From Anaeramoeba flamelloides (taxonomy: Eukaryota > Metamonada > Anaeramoebidae): 64,000 nucleotides of DNA. Numbering within the stretch: position 1 is the first letter of the stretch; each line of letters starts with the position of its first letter. Below the pieces are notes generated by a model that ran no database searches, was not told where the DNA came from, and was given only the letters and a program-made list of their open reading frames with translations. Location: contig JANTQA010000047.1 of the NCBI GenBank assembly GCA_027625915.1, positions 186,001 through 250,000 of the forward strand. Direction: 5' to 3'. Below, piece after piece: positions 11,090 through 23,526 of the stretch. Both the position numbers and the translations under genes were made by a program.

Positions 11090-11480
11090 GAAGAGAAATA
11101 AAACAAACTAAAGTGAACCCAATTGAACTTTTCTTATTATCTGTTGAGTTGTTATATGCACTGAGTATTTTTTTTTGGGTCAGTAGTTTGTATTGGTATT
11201 TTACGAAAACAAGATTTGAGAAACTTACAAAATAAATAAAAAAAAATAAAAAAAATAAATAATAAAAAAAGAAACTAAATTTTCAAAAACAAATTCTTAT
11301 TCTTAAAAACCCGGCACTTTATAGATTCAACCAATATTAAATTTCTTAAATTAAAACCTAATAAAATAACATATTTCATTTGATCTATAGTTGTTCAGAT
11401 ATTTAGAACCCCTTGTTAAAACGAATCATGGTGGTAATTCAAAAAAAATCGATAAAAAGGAAACAACCACCAGCCCATTC
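11090..11480 (+). repeat. Dispersed repeat R, first half
   Basis: It is related in the same order to 29460-29815. Shared blocks include TTCTTATTCTTAAAAA, GCACTTTATAG and TTTCATTTGATCTATAGTTG (against TTTCATTTGGTCGATAGTTT). No reading frame is conserved between the copies. Confidence 0.5.
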
Positions 11481-11794
11481 AATACATGGGGTACACAAAA
11501 ACATATTTTTAAGTTTTTACTCTTTTTGTATTCTCTTTCATTTTTTTCCTTTTTTCAGAAAACCAAATTGGGTCTAAAATACTTCTAATGGCTGTAATTA
11601 AAAGATTCTTTTGATTGCTCTTTGAATTGGGAGTCACAAATTTAGTCACTTCAAAACTCTCTATTTAACAGGTTAAGACCTCTTGAGCACTTAACCCTTA
11701 CCAATAAAGCCTACTCTCTTTCATTCCTGGCTTTTCTTTCTCTTTTTCTTGTCGTTGGAGGGGATTTTATTTTTCCTTTCATTTTTTAAAGAAA
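11481..11794. other. Short non-coding stretch
   Basis: AT-rich, with a few moderately GC-richer blocks such as GGTTAAGACCTCTTGAGCAC near 11670. It contains no frame that looks coding and no recognised repeat. Confidence 0.4.
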
Positions 11795-12330
11795 ATAAAC
11801 CTCCATTCCAAAAATTTGGACACACCCAAAATCAAAAATAGGCAAAAAAAACCCAATTTATTGTATTTTTCCAAACCTAATATAAAACCACATTTAAGTT
11901 ACCCAGTATTAATGTTTTAATAAGTAATCATTTTAATCCAAATAAAAGAAAACAAATATAAAACTCAAAAATAAAAACAGGTGTGTCCAAAATAATGAAA
12001 CGAGCGGAACAAAAAATGTATTGGTTAATTTGTTGACATTTCACCACCAACTGTTGATCGATCAAATGATAGATACCATCAACCAATTTTATGTTGTTTT
12101 TTAATTTAGCAAACTCAACACTAACCTTCTATCAACCATGGAAAAAAAAATTTCAGATCTAAGGAGACAGATTACTTAACTTCAAAAAAGGAAATGAAAA
12201 CAAAACAAAAAAGAAAAAAAAAAGAAAATAGTTTGTAAAATCAAAATTTTTTCCAAATTGAATTTAAAGTGTAGTATTGTTATTCTTCTAACTGTTTAAA
12301 CTGTGTCCAAATTTTTGGAATATAGTTTAT
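11795..12330. mobile_element. Family C inverted-repeat MITE (TCCAAAAATTTGGACAC ends)
   Basis: The left end ATAAACCTCCATTCCAAAAA, followed by TTTGGACACA, is inverted at the right as TGTGTCCAAATTTTTGGAAT then ATAGTTTAT. The stems TCCAAAAATTTGGACACA match exactly or nearly so. Related sequence occurs at about 8570-8740. Ends of this style are common in Tc1/mariner-type elements. There is no coding capacity. Confidence 0.65.
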
Positions 12331-12419
12331 ATCCTATGAGTTATAATCTTGTCTACCGTATAGCTAGGATAAAAAACTCGAAATAAATTTAGGGTTTCAT
12401 GGAGTGTCGTAAAGTGACA

Positions 12420-12578
12420 GGTTTTCTAGAATTCAAAAGAATGAAGAAAAAATCAAAATTTTTCGTAATTCTTTTGAATTCTGGAAAACCTAGCGAAAAG
12501 TGCCTAGCTTTTCCAGAATTCAAAAGAATGGAGAAAAATCTTTGATTTTTCTCCATTCTTTTAAATTCTAGAAAAGCT
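12420..12578. repeat. Two adjacent strong hairpins with shared arms
   Basis: Hairpin 1 (12420-12490) pairs GGTTTTCTAGAATTCAAAAG with CTTTTGAATTCTGGAAAACC. Hairpin 2 (12506-12578) pairs AGCTTTTCCAGAATTCAAAA with TTTTAAATTCTAGAAAAGCT, and the pairing continues through GAATGGAGAAAAATC to a four-base loop. The arms of the two hairpins are related to each other, and a weaker relative lies near 2235-2305. The frame at 12389-12586 on the minus strand is a by-product of the palindromes. Confidence 0.65.
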
Positions 12579-13684
12579 AAAGACAAACAGAAGTTACTTT
12601 TGTTGGATCACATCTCTTCAATAATAAAAATAATTAAACATTAAAAATAAGATTTGAAAAAGAAATAAGAAACTTAAATTTCAGAAGATCTGAATGAAAT
12701 AGACTTACTTTTTAATAATGCCAAGTATCCATTTAACATTTTTTTAAAAGCACCAAATCTTACCACCAAAGTATTTCATCTAATAAATTTGTTGAACTTT
12801 GTAATCTTGTATTGCACCCAAACATATAAAAATATCTTCAAGAATTTTTTTGTTTTGAAGATATATTATTTTTTTGAAAATTAGCTTAAAACCCAGTGTT
12901 AGCTTTTTTAAATGAAAAAAAACAAGAAAAAGAAAAAAAAGCTTAAAAATAAGAAAAAAACTGATCGTTTGAAGTATGTGTACTTTTTGGATTGTAATGT
13001 GACTGAATTGGTTTGAGATATGTAAAAACCCAAAATTATCTGAGTTTGATCTTTGAACAAAGGTATGGGTATGGATTCATTGCTGTTAAATTTTTATTTT
13101 TATTTGTTTAATAAAAATTTGAAAAACCGAAAAGAAAAAAATGAAAAGGGATACAATTTTTTTTGAACATCAGAAAATACTAAATAGAAATTAATAATCA
13201 ACAGTTAAATTTATTCTGATCCCTATTTTTTTGAATTGAATTATTTATTAATCAAAATCAGAAATACAAAAATATATATATATATAAAAATTCGTTAATT
13301 TTTTTACTTTTTTTACATATTATGTTTAATTTTGAAGTCGATCCCTTTTTTGATGATGTTTTTATAATAAACTTTTCCAAGTTTTTTGTTTGTTTTGGTT
13401 AATGAAATGTTAACTTTTTTTCATATTTTTTCAATTTCGTTTCAAAAACTCTTTTAGGAATTGTTTTCAAAGATTTGGTGCTGGTCATAAATTTTTATTA
13501 TTTTTATAGATTTTTAGCTAAGAAAATAAAAAAAGAAAAGATCTTAGTTAGATATTTAAAATTATTTTCAAACATGTTATTAGAGTGTTATAAAAAACTT
13601 GAAATGAAAAATGGACGATATTGAAGGAAATTTTGTTATAAAAATGTTTTAAAGCTGTTTTAAAAAAATATTTTTATTAGGGAT

Positions 13685-14180
13685 GTGAAGAACAAATAAG
13701 AAATAAGAAGAATAATACACATCAAAGAATTGTTGATATCTGTCTGGAAATAAAACTAAAAAATTATCAAATTTTCTTAAAAATTGAAAAACTCAAATTC
13801 TTCAGGATCTATTGAGTTAAACAACAATGTTCATTTTTATCTTCAATTTAGGATCAAATAAAAGTCTAATAGAAAATAAATATTAATTCCATACAACGAT
13901 TTTTTCTGTTTCAATAACATAAAAATAGCATATTTTTACCAAATTATAAGAGATCTTGCAATAAAAGAAAGAAATTGAAAATGAATTAAGTTCGAAAAAA
14001 AAAAATGAAAAAAGCAAAATGAGTAAAATAAGTTAAAAAATGAGCACAATTTTGAACATTTCCAAAATATATTTTTTCTTCTAATATTCATTCAAGCCCT
14101 TAAAAATATGTGTTTTACTCCTTTAAAACTGGGTGAAATTGGCTAGAAAACGGTTTAAAACGTACAGAATGATGAAATAA
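13685..14180 (-). repeat. Dispersed repeat R, second half, inverted copy
   Basis: It shares long blocks with 40215-40845, for example CAAAGAATTGTTGATAT, TTTTCTTAAAAATTGAAAAA and CTTCTAATAT, and is the inverse of 29815-30430 and 31130-31600. Its left end is interrupted by the 4.85-kb element. Confidence 0.6.
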
Positions 14181-16028
14181 TCTATACAAAAAATGTTATT
14201 GTTAAATTTGTAGAAATTTTACTCAATGATTATTGACTAATCAATTATTCGATACCATTAACTAATAATATCCGATTTTCAGAATCCAATGAATCCAGCT
14301 TTAATCTTATTATATATCAATGATTCCAAGATTTTCCCTAATCTAACAAGACGGGCTATGCAATTTGTCCAAAGAAATGGAAACAAAACAAAAAAGAACA
14401 ATCAATAATAATAATAATTGGATAATTTTAAAATATTTCTAAATTAGATGGAAAATATGGTTCGATTATTTTGTGAACCGTTTTAACAAAATATTAAATT
14501 TTGGAATTTAATTTGGTTTGAATAAATAATAATGATCAGAGAATAATATATATTTACTTTATAATAAAAAAATAAGTAATAAAAATTTAAATTATTATGA
14601 TTTGATCTGTTTTTTTTTGTTTTTTTTAATGTGAGAATTTTGATTAAAATAGTTGATACTTCTACAATATATTCAATCAAAAGTAAAAAAAAAATTAGGA
14701 ATTTCAGTTTTACTCAAGGGTTGATTATTAATCTTTTAAAATTCGGTTTATTCAATTTTTAAAAGAAATATATAGATATAACAATTTTTTTCAGTTAAAT
14801 CGTCCCAGTATTATTGAAGTAATAATATAAATTCTATGAGTTTAATTCATTATTCTTCTCAAACTAAAAATTCAATTTTTATACAAAAATCTTTTTTTCT
14901 AATTTTTTCAAATTTTTTTTGTATTTTGCTTTTTACTGTTTTTTTTTTTTTGAAAAAATTAAATTTGAAAAAAAAAATGTTTGCAACTCCAAATTAACAT
15001 TAAGAAAAGTTATACTTTGTATGTTCTTTTAAAATCCATATATTTACAAGTGAAAAATCTTATTGTCAAAAATATTAATTTTCCTAAAGAAATTGAGAAT
15101 TTTGCATGAGACGTTCCAAAGAAAGATGTCAAAAATTTTTATTACATTTTTTTTTTTTTTGAAATTTATGGTTTGTTCAAGCTTTTTCTATTATGATTAT
15201 CGACTCTAATACCAATTTTATTATTTTTTGTATTTCTAAAAAATAAGATTTTGGTTGATTGTTAAAAATAAAATGACTTTTTCATTTTTGGATGAGTCCC
15301 TTTGAGTGAAATGGAGTTTATTATTGTTCACTAATAAAAAAAAATTAACAAAAAATAAATAAATTTAAAAAGAGTTTATAATTAGCAATTGGTAAAAAAT
15401 CAAAAAAAAAAACCAATGCTATCTCAATTTAAGAACACACAAAATCACAGCCATTATACTATTCGTTAAAATAAGTTTAGTTTGATCTGTAATCATGAAT
15501 GTTTATTTGTGATAATTATTTAGTTGTTGTATTTTCTTTTTTAATCTTTTTAATCTCAATCAATAATTGCTAATTTATTCATTTGCCTTTTCTTTTTTGA
15601 TTTTATTTTCAAGTTACTCAAACTATCATGTTTCATTATCTCAGTATTAGCAAGTAACCACTTGAAAATTTTTTCTTTGTAAATCTTCTCAATATAAGAA
15701 AAATTGAATTAAAAGAAAAAAGTAAAAACCAAAAAAAAAATTTGTTTTTATACCTCCATTAGTTAATGCTTTAATTCACTTTTCAAATCAAAATAATGAT
15801 TGGTTTGGAATATAATTATTTGAAAAAAAAAAAAAAAAAAAAATAATAATAATTTTTTTATTTTGTTCTATTTATAAATTACTAATGCCATCGGAAATTG
15901 AATTATTCATAAAAATTTAAAAATCAAAATATTTTTTTCAAAATAAAATATTGAAAAAAAAAAATTAAAACAAAATAAAATATCAAAGAGCTTTCAATAG
16001 AGATATCAAAAAAATGATAAAATATAAA

Positions 16029-16087
<59 letters not shown>

Positions 16088-16141
16088 GAAAAGGTAAAAA
16101 TAAAAGTAAAAGATGAAAAAAAAAAAATCAAAAAAGGAAAA
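14181..16141. other. AT-rich gap without a visible gene
   Basis: Bases 14190-14350 resemble 12010-12150 (AATTTGT..AAATTTTAC..AATGATTATTGA). The rest is A/T homopolymers and simple sequence, including an A-rich (AAAAG)n tract at about 16030-16100 just beyond the coatomer stop codon. I see no RNA gene or coding exon. Confidence 0.5.
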
Positions 16142-19100
16142 TTATTTGATTCTTCTGGTAGTAATATTTAATCCGGAAGTTTGTTTGCCAATTTGAGCTA
16201 ATTTACAGACATTACAAAGTTTATTGTTGTATTTTGGCAAGTAATGGGCATTGCAAAAAGGGCATTGTATAGATTTTGATCCTTTGTATATGGCTGTATA
16301 GGAATAACAACAAATAACGAAAGGGTTTCTTTCGTCATAATCGATTTGAATTTTATTTGCCAAATTTTTTTTACAATAGGCGATCACCTTTCGTGCTTGT
16401 TGGCCGAATTTTTGGCTAGCGCCAATTTCTATTAATCTCTTAGCGAAGGAGATCCCGTTTTGGTTATTGCCAAGTTTCACGCTTCTCATCATTGCTGATC
16501 TTAAACTTAATGCTAAATGGTTTGGCTCTAGATTACAATGGGTGAAATAAGCGGACATTTCCAAAGATTTTTTTAAATTTTTCTTAGTTTCTTCAATTTT
16601 TCTTCTTTCCAGCTCCATGCTAATTCCTGTAATGTATTCTCTACATATGCCAATTAATTCCTTAACTTTGTAAAAGTCGTCTTTTGAGTGGACAACCAAA
16701 AATGGAATTTTTTTGATAATTTCTAAGAATTTATCAAGAGACCCTTGGAATTTACCGGATGTTGATAATTGGTAGGCCTTTTTCAAGTTGATGTCTAATA
16801 ATTGGCCTAATTGAATTGATACCAATGGTCGAGGAACTTTTGAATCGCGGGTATGGTTGTTTTCATTATTTGTTAATTGGGTATTCAATTGGTTTAAATT
16901 CGGGAAATTGTTTAATGAGCAATTTGAGGTAATGAAGATTTGCAAAAAATATTCCTTTAGCGGTTTAAAATTGATAATTCCAATTTGGTTATTTAAAAAT
17001 TTCATTGCCAAATCAAAGGCACCAACAGAAATTAATTCTGAGGGTATTTCGGAGATTTCAACAACTTTTTCTTGATAGCTTTTCCCAGGATTTGGTGCGA
17101 TAAAGATTTTTTCATCATTATTGTTATTGTTTTTATTAATATTATCGGCATTGCCACCTTGTTGGTTTCCGATTAATTCGTCCAAATCTAATCCAACTGA
17201 CCAGCCGTCACCATTTTCGTCTGCCTCAAATGTACCGTTAATTGTGTTTTCCTCATCGTCCTTATTTACTTCTATTCCTAATTCATTTCCAATGTCATCG
17301 AAATTTATCAAATCTTCTTGTTCACCCCATGCACCCTTAGCTTCATTAATTTCCTCATTATTATATTTGGTAACCTTGCTATTTTTTTTAAGTTTTTTGT
17401 TGAAATGGAATCGTTTAGTAATTCTTAATTGTGGCCAATCCATGTTTGAATTATTTAAGGGAATTTGTGGGAAAATTAATTTTTTTTGTTGTTCCTTTTT
17501 CTCGATATTCTCATTCACATTCTCATTCTTATTAATATTCTTATTTTCGTTTCCATTTTCATTTTTCTTTTCTTCGCTTTTGTCAAGATTTAAATTTTCA
17601 AAACTTGATTTATTTTCTTCAATGATATTATTTAAACCATGATTATTTAAGAGCTCAAAAGCTAAATGGTTTTTACCGGTTTCAAGTAATAATTTGGCCA
17701 GTTGCGGAACATTTTTTAAATATATTGAATTTTGGAATGTTGAATCAATATCGTTTCTTCTTTCAGAAATGCTTAACATCTTTGTTAAATTATTCATATT
17801 ACCAGTAACCAAATATAAAAAGCTCAATTTATCAAAATTCTTGGCTCGTTGATACGATTTCTCAACAATTTCAATTTTACCATTCAATAAGGCCAATTCT
17901 GCTAGCCTTTCCCAATTTTCCTTTTTGTCGATTTTTTTCGCCATCTCAAATGCCTCATCCAAGTCGTTTGATTCCAATGCTAGATCAAATCTTGTTTGAG
18001 GATCTTTGACTAAATATAATGCAATTTCTGGATATCCTTTTTCCTTTAAATATTTGATCATCGAAAAGCCAGGGAATTTTGATTTTTGAACTAATTCGAT
18101 GATTTTTTCATTTTCGCCACTATTTAATGCCAATTTCAACTTTAATTCATTTGATTGGATACCTAGTACATCGATTTTTTTCTCTCGATTAATATAAAAG
18201 ACAGAATTTTCCAAAACAATTGCTAAATATACTGGTTTTTCTAATGTCTTAAAGACTCCGTTTTCTCCATTTAACAATAAGTATTTTAAATGGTTTTGTG
18301 TAGAATAAAAAACTACATTATGAGAACTCCACCTTAATGATTTAATTTTGATAGTTTCATGGATTTGACATAATTTTTTCAAATTTCGATCTGTGATAAT
18401 AACTCGATGCTTGCTCCAAAATGCAATGAAATTGTTTTTTTTGGACCAATTGACAGAATATAAATTCGACATCTCAAGTCTTTTAATAAATCTTCGTTGT
18501 TGAAGATCAAATAATGCTATCTCTTGTGAATTCGACAATAATAAATGACCTCTTCCTCCATAGAATAATTTTGTAAAGACATCATTAATTGGTTTAATTC
18601 GTTTAATTTTATTGTCATTTAAATTTTTTAATAAAATATGACAATTTTTGTCTAAGACCGCAAATCGGTTCTTGTCGATAAATATTCCATAATGTCCTAT
18701 AAAATTAATAAAAAAGTTTTAATTTTTTTTTTTTTGGATTTTTATTTTGTTAAGAATTTTAAATCATTTTTTTAGAATAGATTGCTAATAGTTTTTTTTC
18801 ATTTTTTTTTTTTTTTTGTTTGAAAAATTATGTTTTTCCGTTTTCATTTTCTCATTATTTTGAGGATTTAAAATTAATTTAGTGGTTTTGATTATTATTA
18901 TTAAAACCATTCTACATATAATCTCAAACATGACCATATTCTTTTGTGAAAAATCTAATATTTTGAATCTACAGTGGATGAGAAAAAGATGGGAATTCAA
19001 TTGACACTGAAGATTGAAAAAAAAAAAATCAAGTTTTACAAAGTTGATATAAATTTTTTTTGAAAATGAAATTGAAATTGACTTGAGAGAATAAATAGTT

Positions 19101-22100
19101 TCATTGATATGAAGCTATTTTTTTCAGTTTTGCTAAAAATTCATAAATTTTTAAATTGATGAGTAACTATAAAGATGATAAGTCCTTTAAATTGTTCAAA
19201 TTTTTTTTTTTTGTTTTTTATTTTTAATTCAAAATTGTCTGAAGAAAGTTCTTAAAATTATATTAACACAACAAAAAAAAAATGTTACCATTATAGAAAA
19301 AATTTTCTTGTAAATAAAGTTTAAAAAATTACGTTTACATGAAACTATTTTATATCAAGTTAAAATCCATTCAAAAAAATTCATCATTAAATTCCCATTT
19401 TTTTGTTGTCAAATGTATCTCAAAAAAAAAGTTCCTCAATTAATTGTTTTTTTACGTTTTTTTTTTCTTTTTTCTATTTTTCTTTTTTCTATTTTTCATT
19501 TTTGTTTGTTTTTGTTTTATCTTGAATCAGAAAATATGAAAAAAAATGAATTATATTTCGAAAATTTAAATTTTAATGTTTCTTCATTCAAATTATGAAA
19601 CTATGTGTTTGTTCAAATATACAGTTGTTTCAATTCCAATTTGAATGTTTATTTATGTTTTTTAATTTATTATGACATGAAAGATCATTTCATAATTATT
19701 AACCCAATTTTTAATCATTTTTTTTCTAAAAAAAAAAAAAAAAAAAAAAAGATGATCTATTTATAGATCTAATTAATCAAAAGAGTTAATGTTTACAAAA
19801 TATAATAAAATTCAATTTTTAATTAAAATAAAAATTTGAGGTTTTGATATCATCTCTTTTAATTCACAATAAAGTATAAAAAATTTGATTAATATTATAA
19901 AATCTTGATAATATTATAAAAATTGCAATTAATACTGTAAAATCGTGATATTAAATACAAATCTCGATAATTGTCTCAATATTATGATAAATGCCAAAAT
20001 ATCTAGATTAAAAAGTAAATCGCAATATAATAGTTGGTGACTTTTAGTTTTAATTCAACAATATTTTTAGATTCAAAAAAGTTTTGAATCTAAAAAACAG
20101 AATCAAAAAAAAATTAATTCTTTTAAAAAACAAAAAAAAAAAAAAGAAACATAATTAAATCAAGGATCAGATTAAGAGATTATTTTGTGTTTATGTTTGA
20201 TTTGGTTGACAGATAAAACTATCTTTTAGATAAAAAACAGTAATAACAAAAGGTAGTTCTTATTTTTACAATCTATTGTCATATTATGAATTGCCATCAA
20301 GAATAATGCTTCAATAAAACTATCAACTCTTTCATGCCTTTTTTATAGTAATTATATTAAGTTAAATCATTTTCTTTACTCTGTTCAAGTTTAAAGGAGG
20401 TTGTTCAACACCAAAAGTTTTCCCAATGGCCTTAGACATATTATTACTTAATTAAAAGATTGTTTAGAAAACTTGTTTTCTTCTTTTTATTCTTTTTCTT
20501 CTCTTAGCTTTACCTTGAATAGAATACTCAACTAGAGTTGAATAGTTTTTTTTTAATCGATCTCCAATAAACAATGAAAATTCCTCCCTTTTCTTCTTTT
20601 TGATTATTTAACCTATTAAGGCTTTACCCCCCCCACATTTTAAAAAAACTCGACTATTATATATTCAGTAAATTTTTTGAATTGATTAATTTTTGTTTGA
20701 TCGTAAATTCAGAGTTCATTTTCAATTTGTAAAATAAAAAAAAATGAAGAGAAAAAATTTTTTTTAATTGAAAAAAAATAATTTTCCTTTTTTTTTGCGA
20801 TTTTGTGGATTATCGCGTTTTTGTTGATTTTCTCCTTTCAAGTTGGATTAATCACGATTTCTTATTATCATCATGGTTTAATTGCTAATCTCATGATAAT
20901 CAATGTTCTCATCAAAGCCTCAATTACCTTGTAACTAAATTCAAAAATGAAAATGTAAATTTTGTGAATGGTAATTTCTAAAAATGTACTCAATATACTT
21001 TAAATTTAAGCAAAATGGGAGATTTTTCTTTAATTTTATGAAAATTAAAAAACAAACAAAAATAATAAAAAAAAAAAAAAAAAAAAGAATAATAAGCAAA
21101 ATTTACCTTGACCAGATTTAATTTTTGAAGTCGATTTATTACTATTAATTTTCCAAATTTCATATTCTTTTTGGTCACAAATTAAAAAGCTTTTTGCTTG
21201 AGGTTGATAGGCAATTGTCTCTAATGGATATTTAGACATTGGCGAAAATGGCATTATAGCTAAATCAGCATTGTCTTTGATATTATAAAGTCTAATTTTT
21301 TCATCTTTATAATAAAAAATATTATTATTTTCAACAGTAAATGCTGGCCTTTCTTTTTCCAATTTGAAAACAACAAAGCCGTTTGAGTGCCCAGCAGCAA
21401 ACAAATTCAAAGTAGGGTGAGCAACAATTTGAGTGAATTTCTTTGTCGAGCTTTTGATTGTTTTGATTGACTTCCTTTTTTGGATGCTCCAGATTTTTAA
21501 GGAACCATCTTCAGCTGTACTTAAAATGCGATCGTTGTTTCTTGGATCAAAGATCGTGCTTATAATTGCCTTAGAGTGTCCGTAGAGTGTTTCAATAAGC
21601 CAAGCCTTCGTTTCAGATGTTCTCCACACCTTAATTGATTTGTCCTCGGAGCCTGACACGATCATTGGCGATTGTGGGTGGAATGTAGCGCAATTCACTG
21701 AGCGTTGATGGTCATCTAAAATGAAATTGACAACGACGTCGCTTGAGCCAAAGAGCATATCGCTCATTGCCGTTGAGTTGTTTTTTTTCCTTCGGCTTCT
21801 CCCAATCATGCCAAAAGAGCCTAAGCCAGTGCCGCCTGAGCCTCCGCCGCTCATCACAGACAAGTTTTTTCTTTTTAGTGGCGAACAGTCCCACACTCGG
21901 ATTGTTTTGTCCAGACTGGACGTTAGAACCAAGTCCCTTGTGGGATGAAAGCTTGCAGACATGACATAGTGATCGTGCCCAGACAGGATCGAAATACAGT
22001 TACGAGAGATCCAATTCCAGATCCTAATCGACTGATCGTCGGAGCAGGAGATTAACCATGGGTGCTCGTTATGGAACTGCACCATTCGCACATAATCAAT

Positions 22101-22385
22101 GTGCCCCGCGAGTGTAAATAGCTCCTTTTTCTCTTTGTAATTAAACACCCTGATCAATTCATCATCACCCCCACACACAAAAATTGGCTGTGTTGAATGA
22201 ATGTCAATCGATCGGACAGGGCCTGTTGGCTCTGTAAATGTGTGGATTAGTAACCCAAGTAAATAATCCCACATTTGGATTTGCCCATTTAATAATCCAA
22301 TCAACACCCATGGCCTTGTTGGGTGAAGACTTAAACAGAGTACCTGTTTTGTTTTTCCTTCGTATTTATTTATAATCGAGATCAT
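16142..22385 (-). CDS. COPA: Coatomer subunit alpha (COPI vesicle coat), two exons
   Basis: Exon 1 is 21107-22385 and exon 2 is 16142-18696. The junction is phase 1, at CAAG|GTAAAT and TTTTATAG|GACATT, and gives 1277 residues in one frame. The spliced sequence KSGQG/HYGIF leads into NRFAVLDKN, a conserved stretch of alpha-COP. Exon 1 encodes the N-terminal WD40 propeller that recognises di-lysine cargo signals, starting in HPTRPW and with repeats such as SDDQSIRIWNW and SGSEDKSIKVW, then the start of a second propeller. Exon 2 completes that propeller, then the alpha-solenoid (YLKEKGYPEIALYLVKD, KNFDKLSFLYLVTGN) and the C-terminal domain that binds epsilon-COP. The end has CPFC..CNVC (C1238, C1241, C1254, C1257), a zinc-knuckle form. 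Asn/Lys/Glu-rich inserts lie in the linker before the C-terminal domain. The TTG at 18538 is internal, not a start. Confidence 0.95.
18697..21106 (-). other. Coatomer alpha intron, 2410 nt
   Basis: The GT-AG boundaries (GTAAAT, TTTTATAG) and phase fit place this intron. It contains repeat S (about 19850-20930), which has a relative at 59700-60870, plus homopolymers. No second gene is visible inside. Confidence 0.85.
19850..20930 (+). repeat. Dispersed repeat S, copy inside the coatomer intron
   Basis: It is related in order to 59700-60870. Shared blocks include GATAAATGCCAAAATAT, GCAATATAATAGTT, AAATTAAATCAAG.ATCAGAT, TTTAAAGGAG and GGC.TTATTACTTA. It is diverged and non-coding. Confidence 0.6.
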
Positions 22386-22430
22386 CTGTTCAAAAGTTTG
22401 TTGAAAGGTTTTGTTTTTTGTTTTTTTTTT

Positions 22431-22461
<31 letters not shown>

Positions 22462-23526
22462 AAAGGTTGTTTTTGTTGAAAGAGTGTTTGTTTTGTTTGA
22501 GTTTCAAAATTATTTATTTTTTTTTATTTTTTTTGAGTAATTTTTTTTCAAAAAAGAAAAAAAAAAAAAAAAAAAGGGAGAAATAAAGACAAAAGAAAAG
22601 AAAGAGAAAAAAGTTAATGAAAAAGGTTGTTTTTTTTTAATTTTATGAATAAAGTAAAAGTTTTGCACAGTTTACTTACAAAAAAATAAAGTTCCTTGAC
22701 GAAAAATACAACAAAAAATGTTTTTTGAATTTTTCAGAGATTAGATTATAACCAAGTATGATGAATATTTTTAATTGAAGAGGGACATCTAGGAGTTACA
22801 ATTTGGTTCCAAAAAATTCATTTTCAGCAATTAAAAAAGTGATTTAGGTAGGATTGTAAAAAGGTACTAGATTTCTCAAATTTCTTTGTAGAATCTCTCT
22901 CTAGTGGTTACCTCTTAACCAAACAGTAGTAAAAACAATGGTTCAGTACATTCTTCCCATTTTATCTGGAAAAAATAATCCTAACGAAATGTTCCACTAC
23001 AAAATCAAACAGAAATTCATCTTTTTGTTTTTCAAATCAAAAGAACCAGTGTTTGTTATGAGTAAGTTTTGTTTTTGTTTTATTCATTACCTCTTCATTA
23101 AAATTATTATCAATAAACACTAAAAAGTTTTTTTTTGAAAATCGCTTTAATTTAATGATTTAAGGTTTATAATCCCTGAAATTTGAAAAAAAATTATCTT
23201 GTGTTGGGGGTGGCTTGTTATTTTTGTTCTTGTCTGATCGATCTTGGGTTTGGTATGGGTTTTAAAAGTTGTTCAGAACGGAAAATTTTTGAAATTATAG
23301 GTATTTTTTGAAAAACGAAAACCGAATTAGGGAGTGTAAGAAAAAAATATTGGTAGGTTTTAAAAAAATCTGGTTTGTGTGTTTTTGATTGAAAGTTTTA
23401 ATTATATTTGGTTTTATTTCGAGCGTTGAAAAAAAATTTTTTTATTTCCTTTAGTTAATTGACAAAACAGTAAATAAAAATTTTACTTAAACAACCTAAA
23501 AATCAAAATTTATTCTTAAACATATA

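Larger units (their letters stand above)
8833..13684. mobile_element. 4.85-kb element with ATCCCTAATAAAA inverted termini, inserted in repeat R
   Basis: The left end is ATCCCTAATAAAAAATTTTT and the right end is its inverse, ATTTTTATTAGGGAT. Both ends carry subterminal ACATGTT / TTTTAAAAC motifs (8857-9190 and 13570-13670). The flanks, TCAATTATTTTTTCTAATTGAC on the left and GTGAAGAACAAATAAGAAAT on the right, join into the continuous repeat R sequence seen at about 40190-40235 (ATAATTGACCTTTGAAGAAA). This indicates an insertion into an R copy. The interior contains other repeats (9786-10740, 11090-11480, 11795-12330) but no long reading frame, so it is non-autonomous or decayed. The superfamily is undecided. 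It is also possible that the two ends are separate short elements. Confidence 0.5.

Noticed and set aside
17121..17642. 173-codon forward frame across the coatomer gene
   Set aside because: It lies antisense to well-conserved coatomer alpha coding sequence; its Leu/Phe/Ser composition is the mirror of Asn/Lys/Glu codons.
21045..21106. Extension of the coatomer first exon past the donor site
   Set aside because: The frame continues only as Phe-rich simple sequence. The GTAAAT donor and the exact alpha-COP continuation at 18696 show that this is intron.
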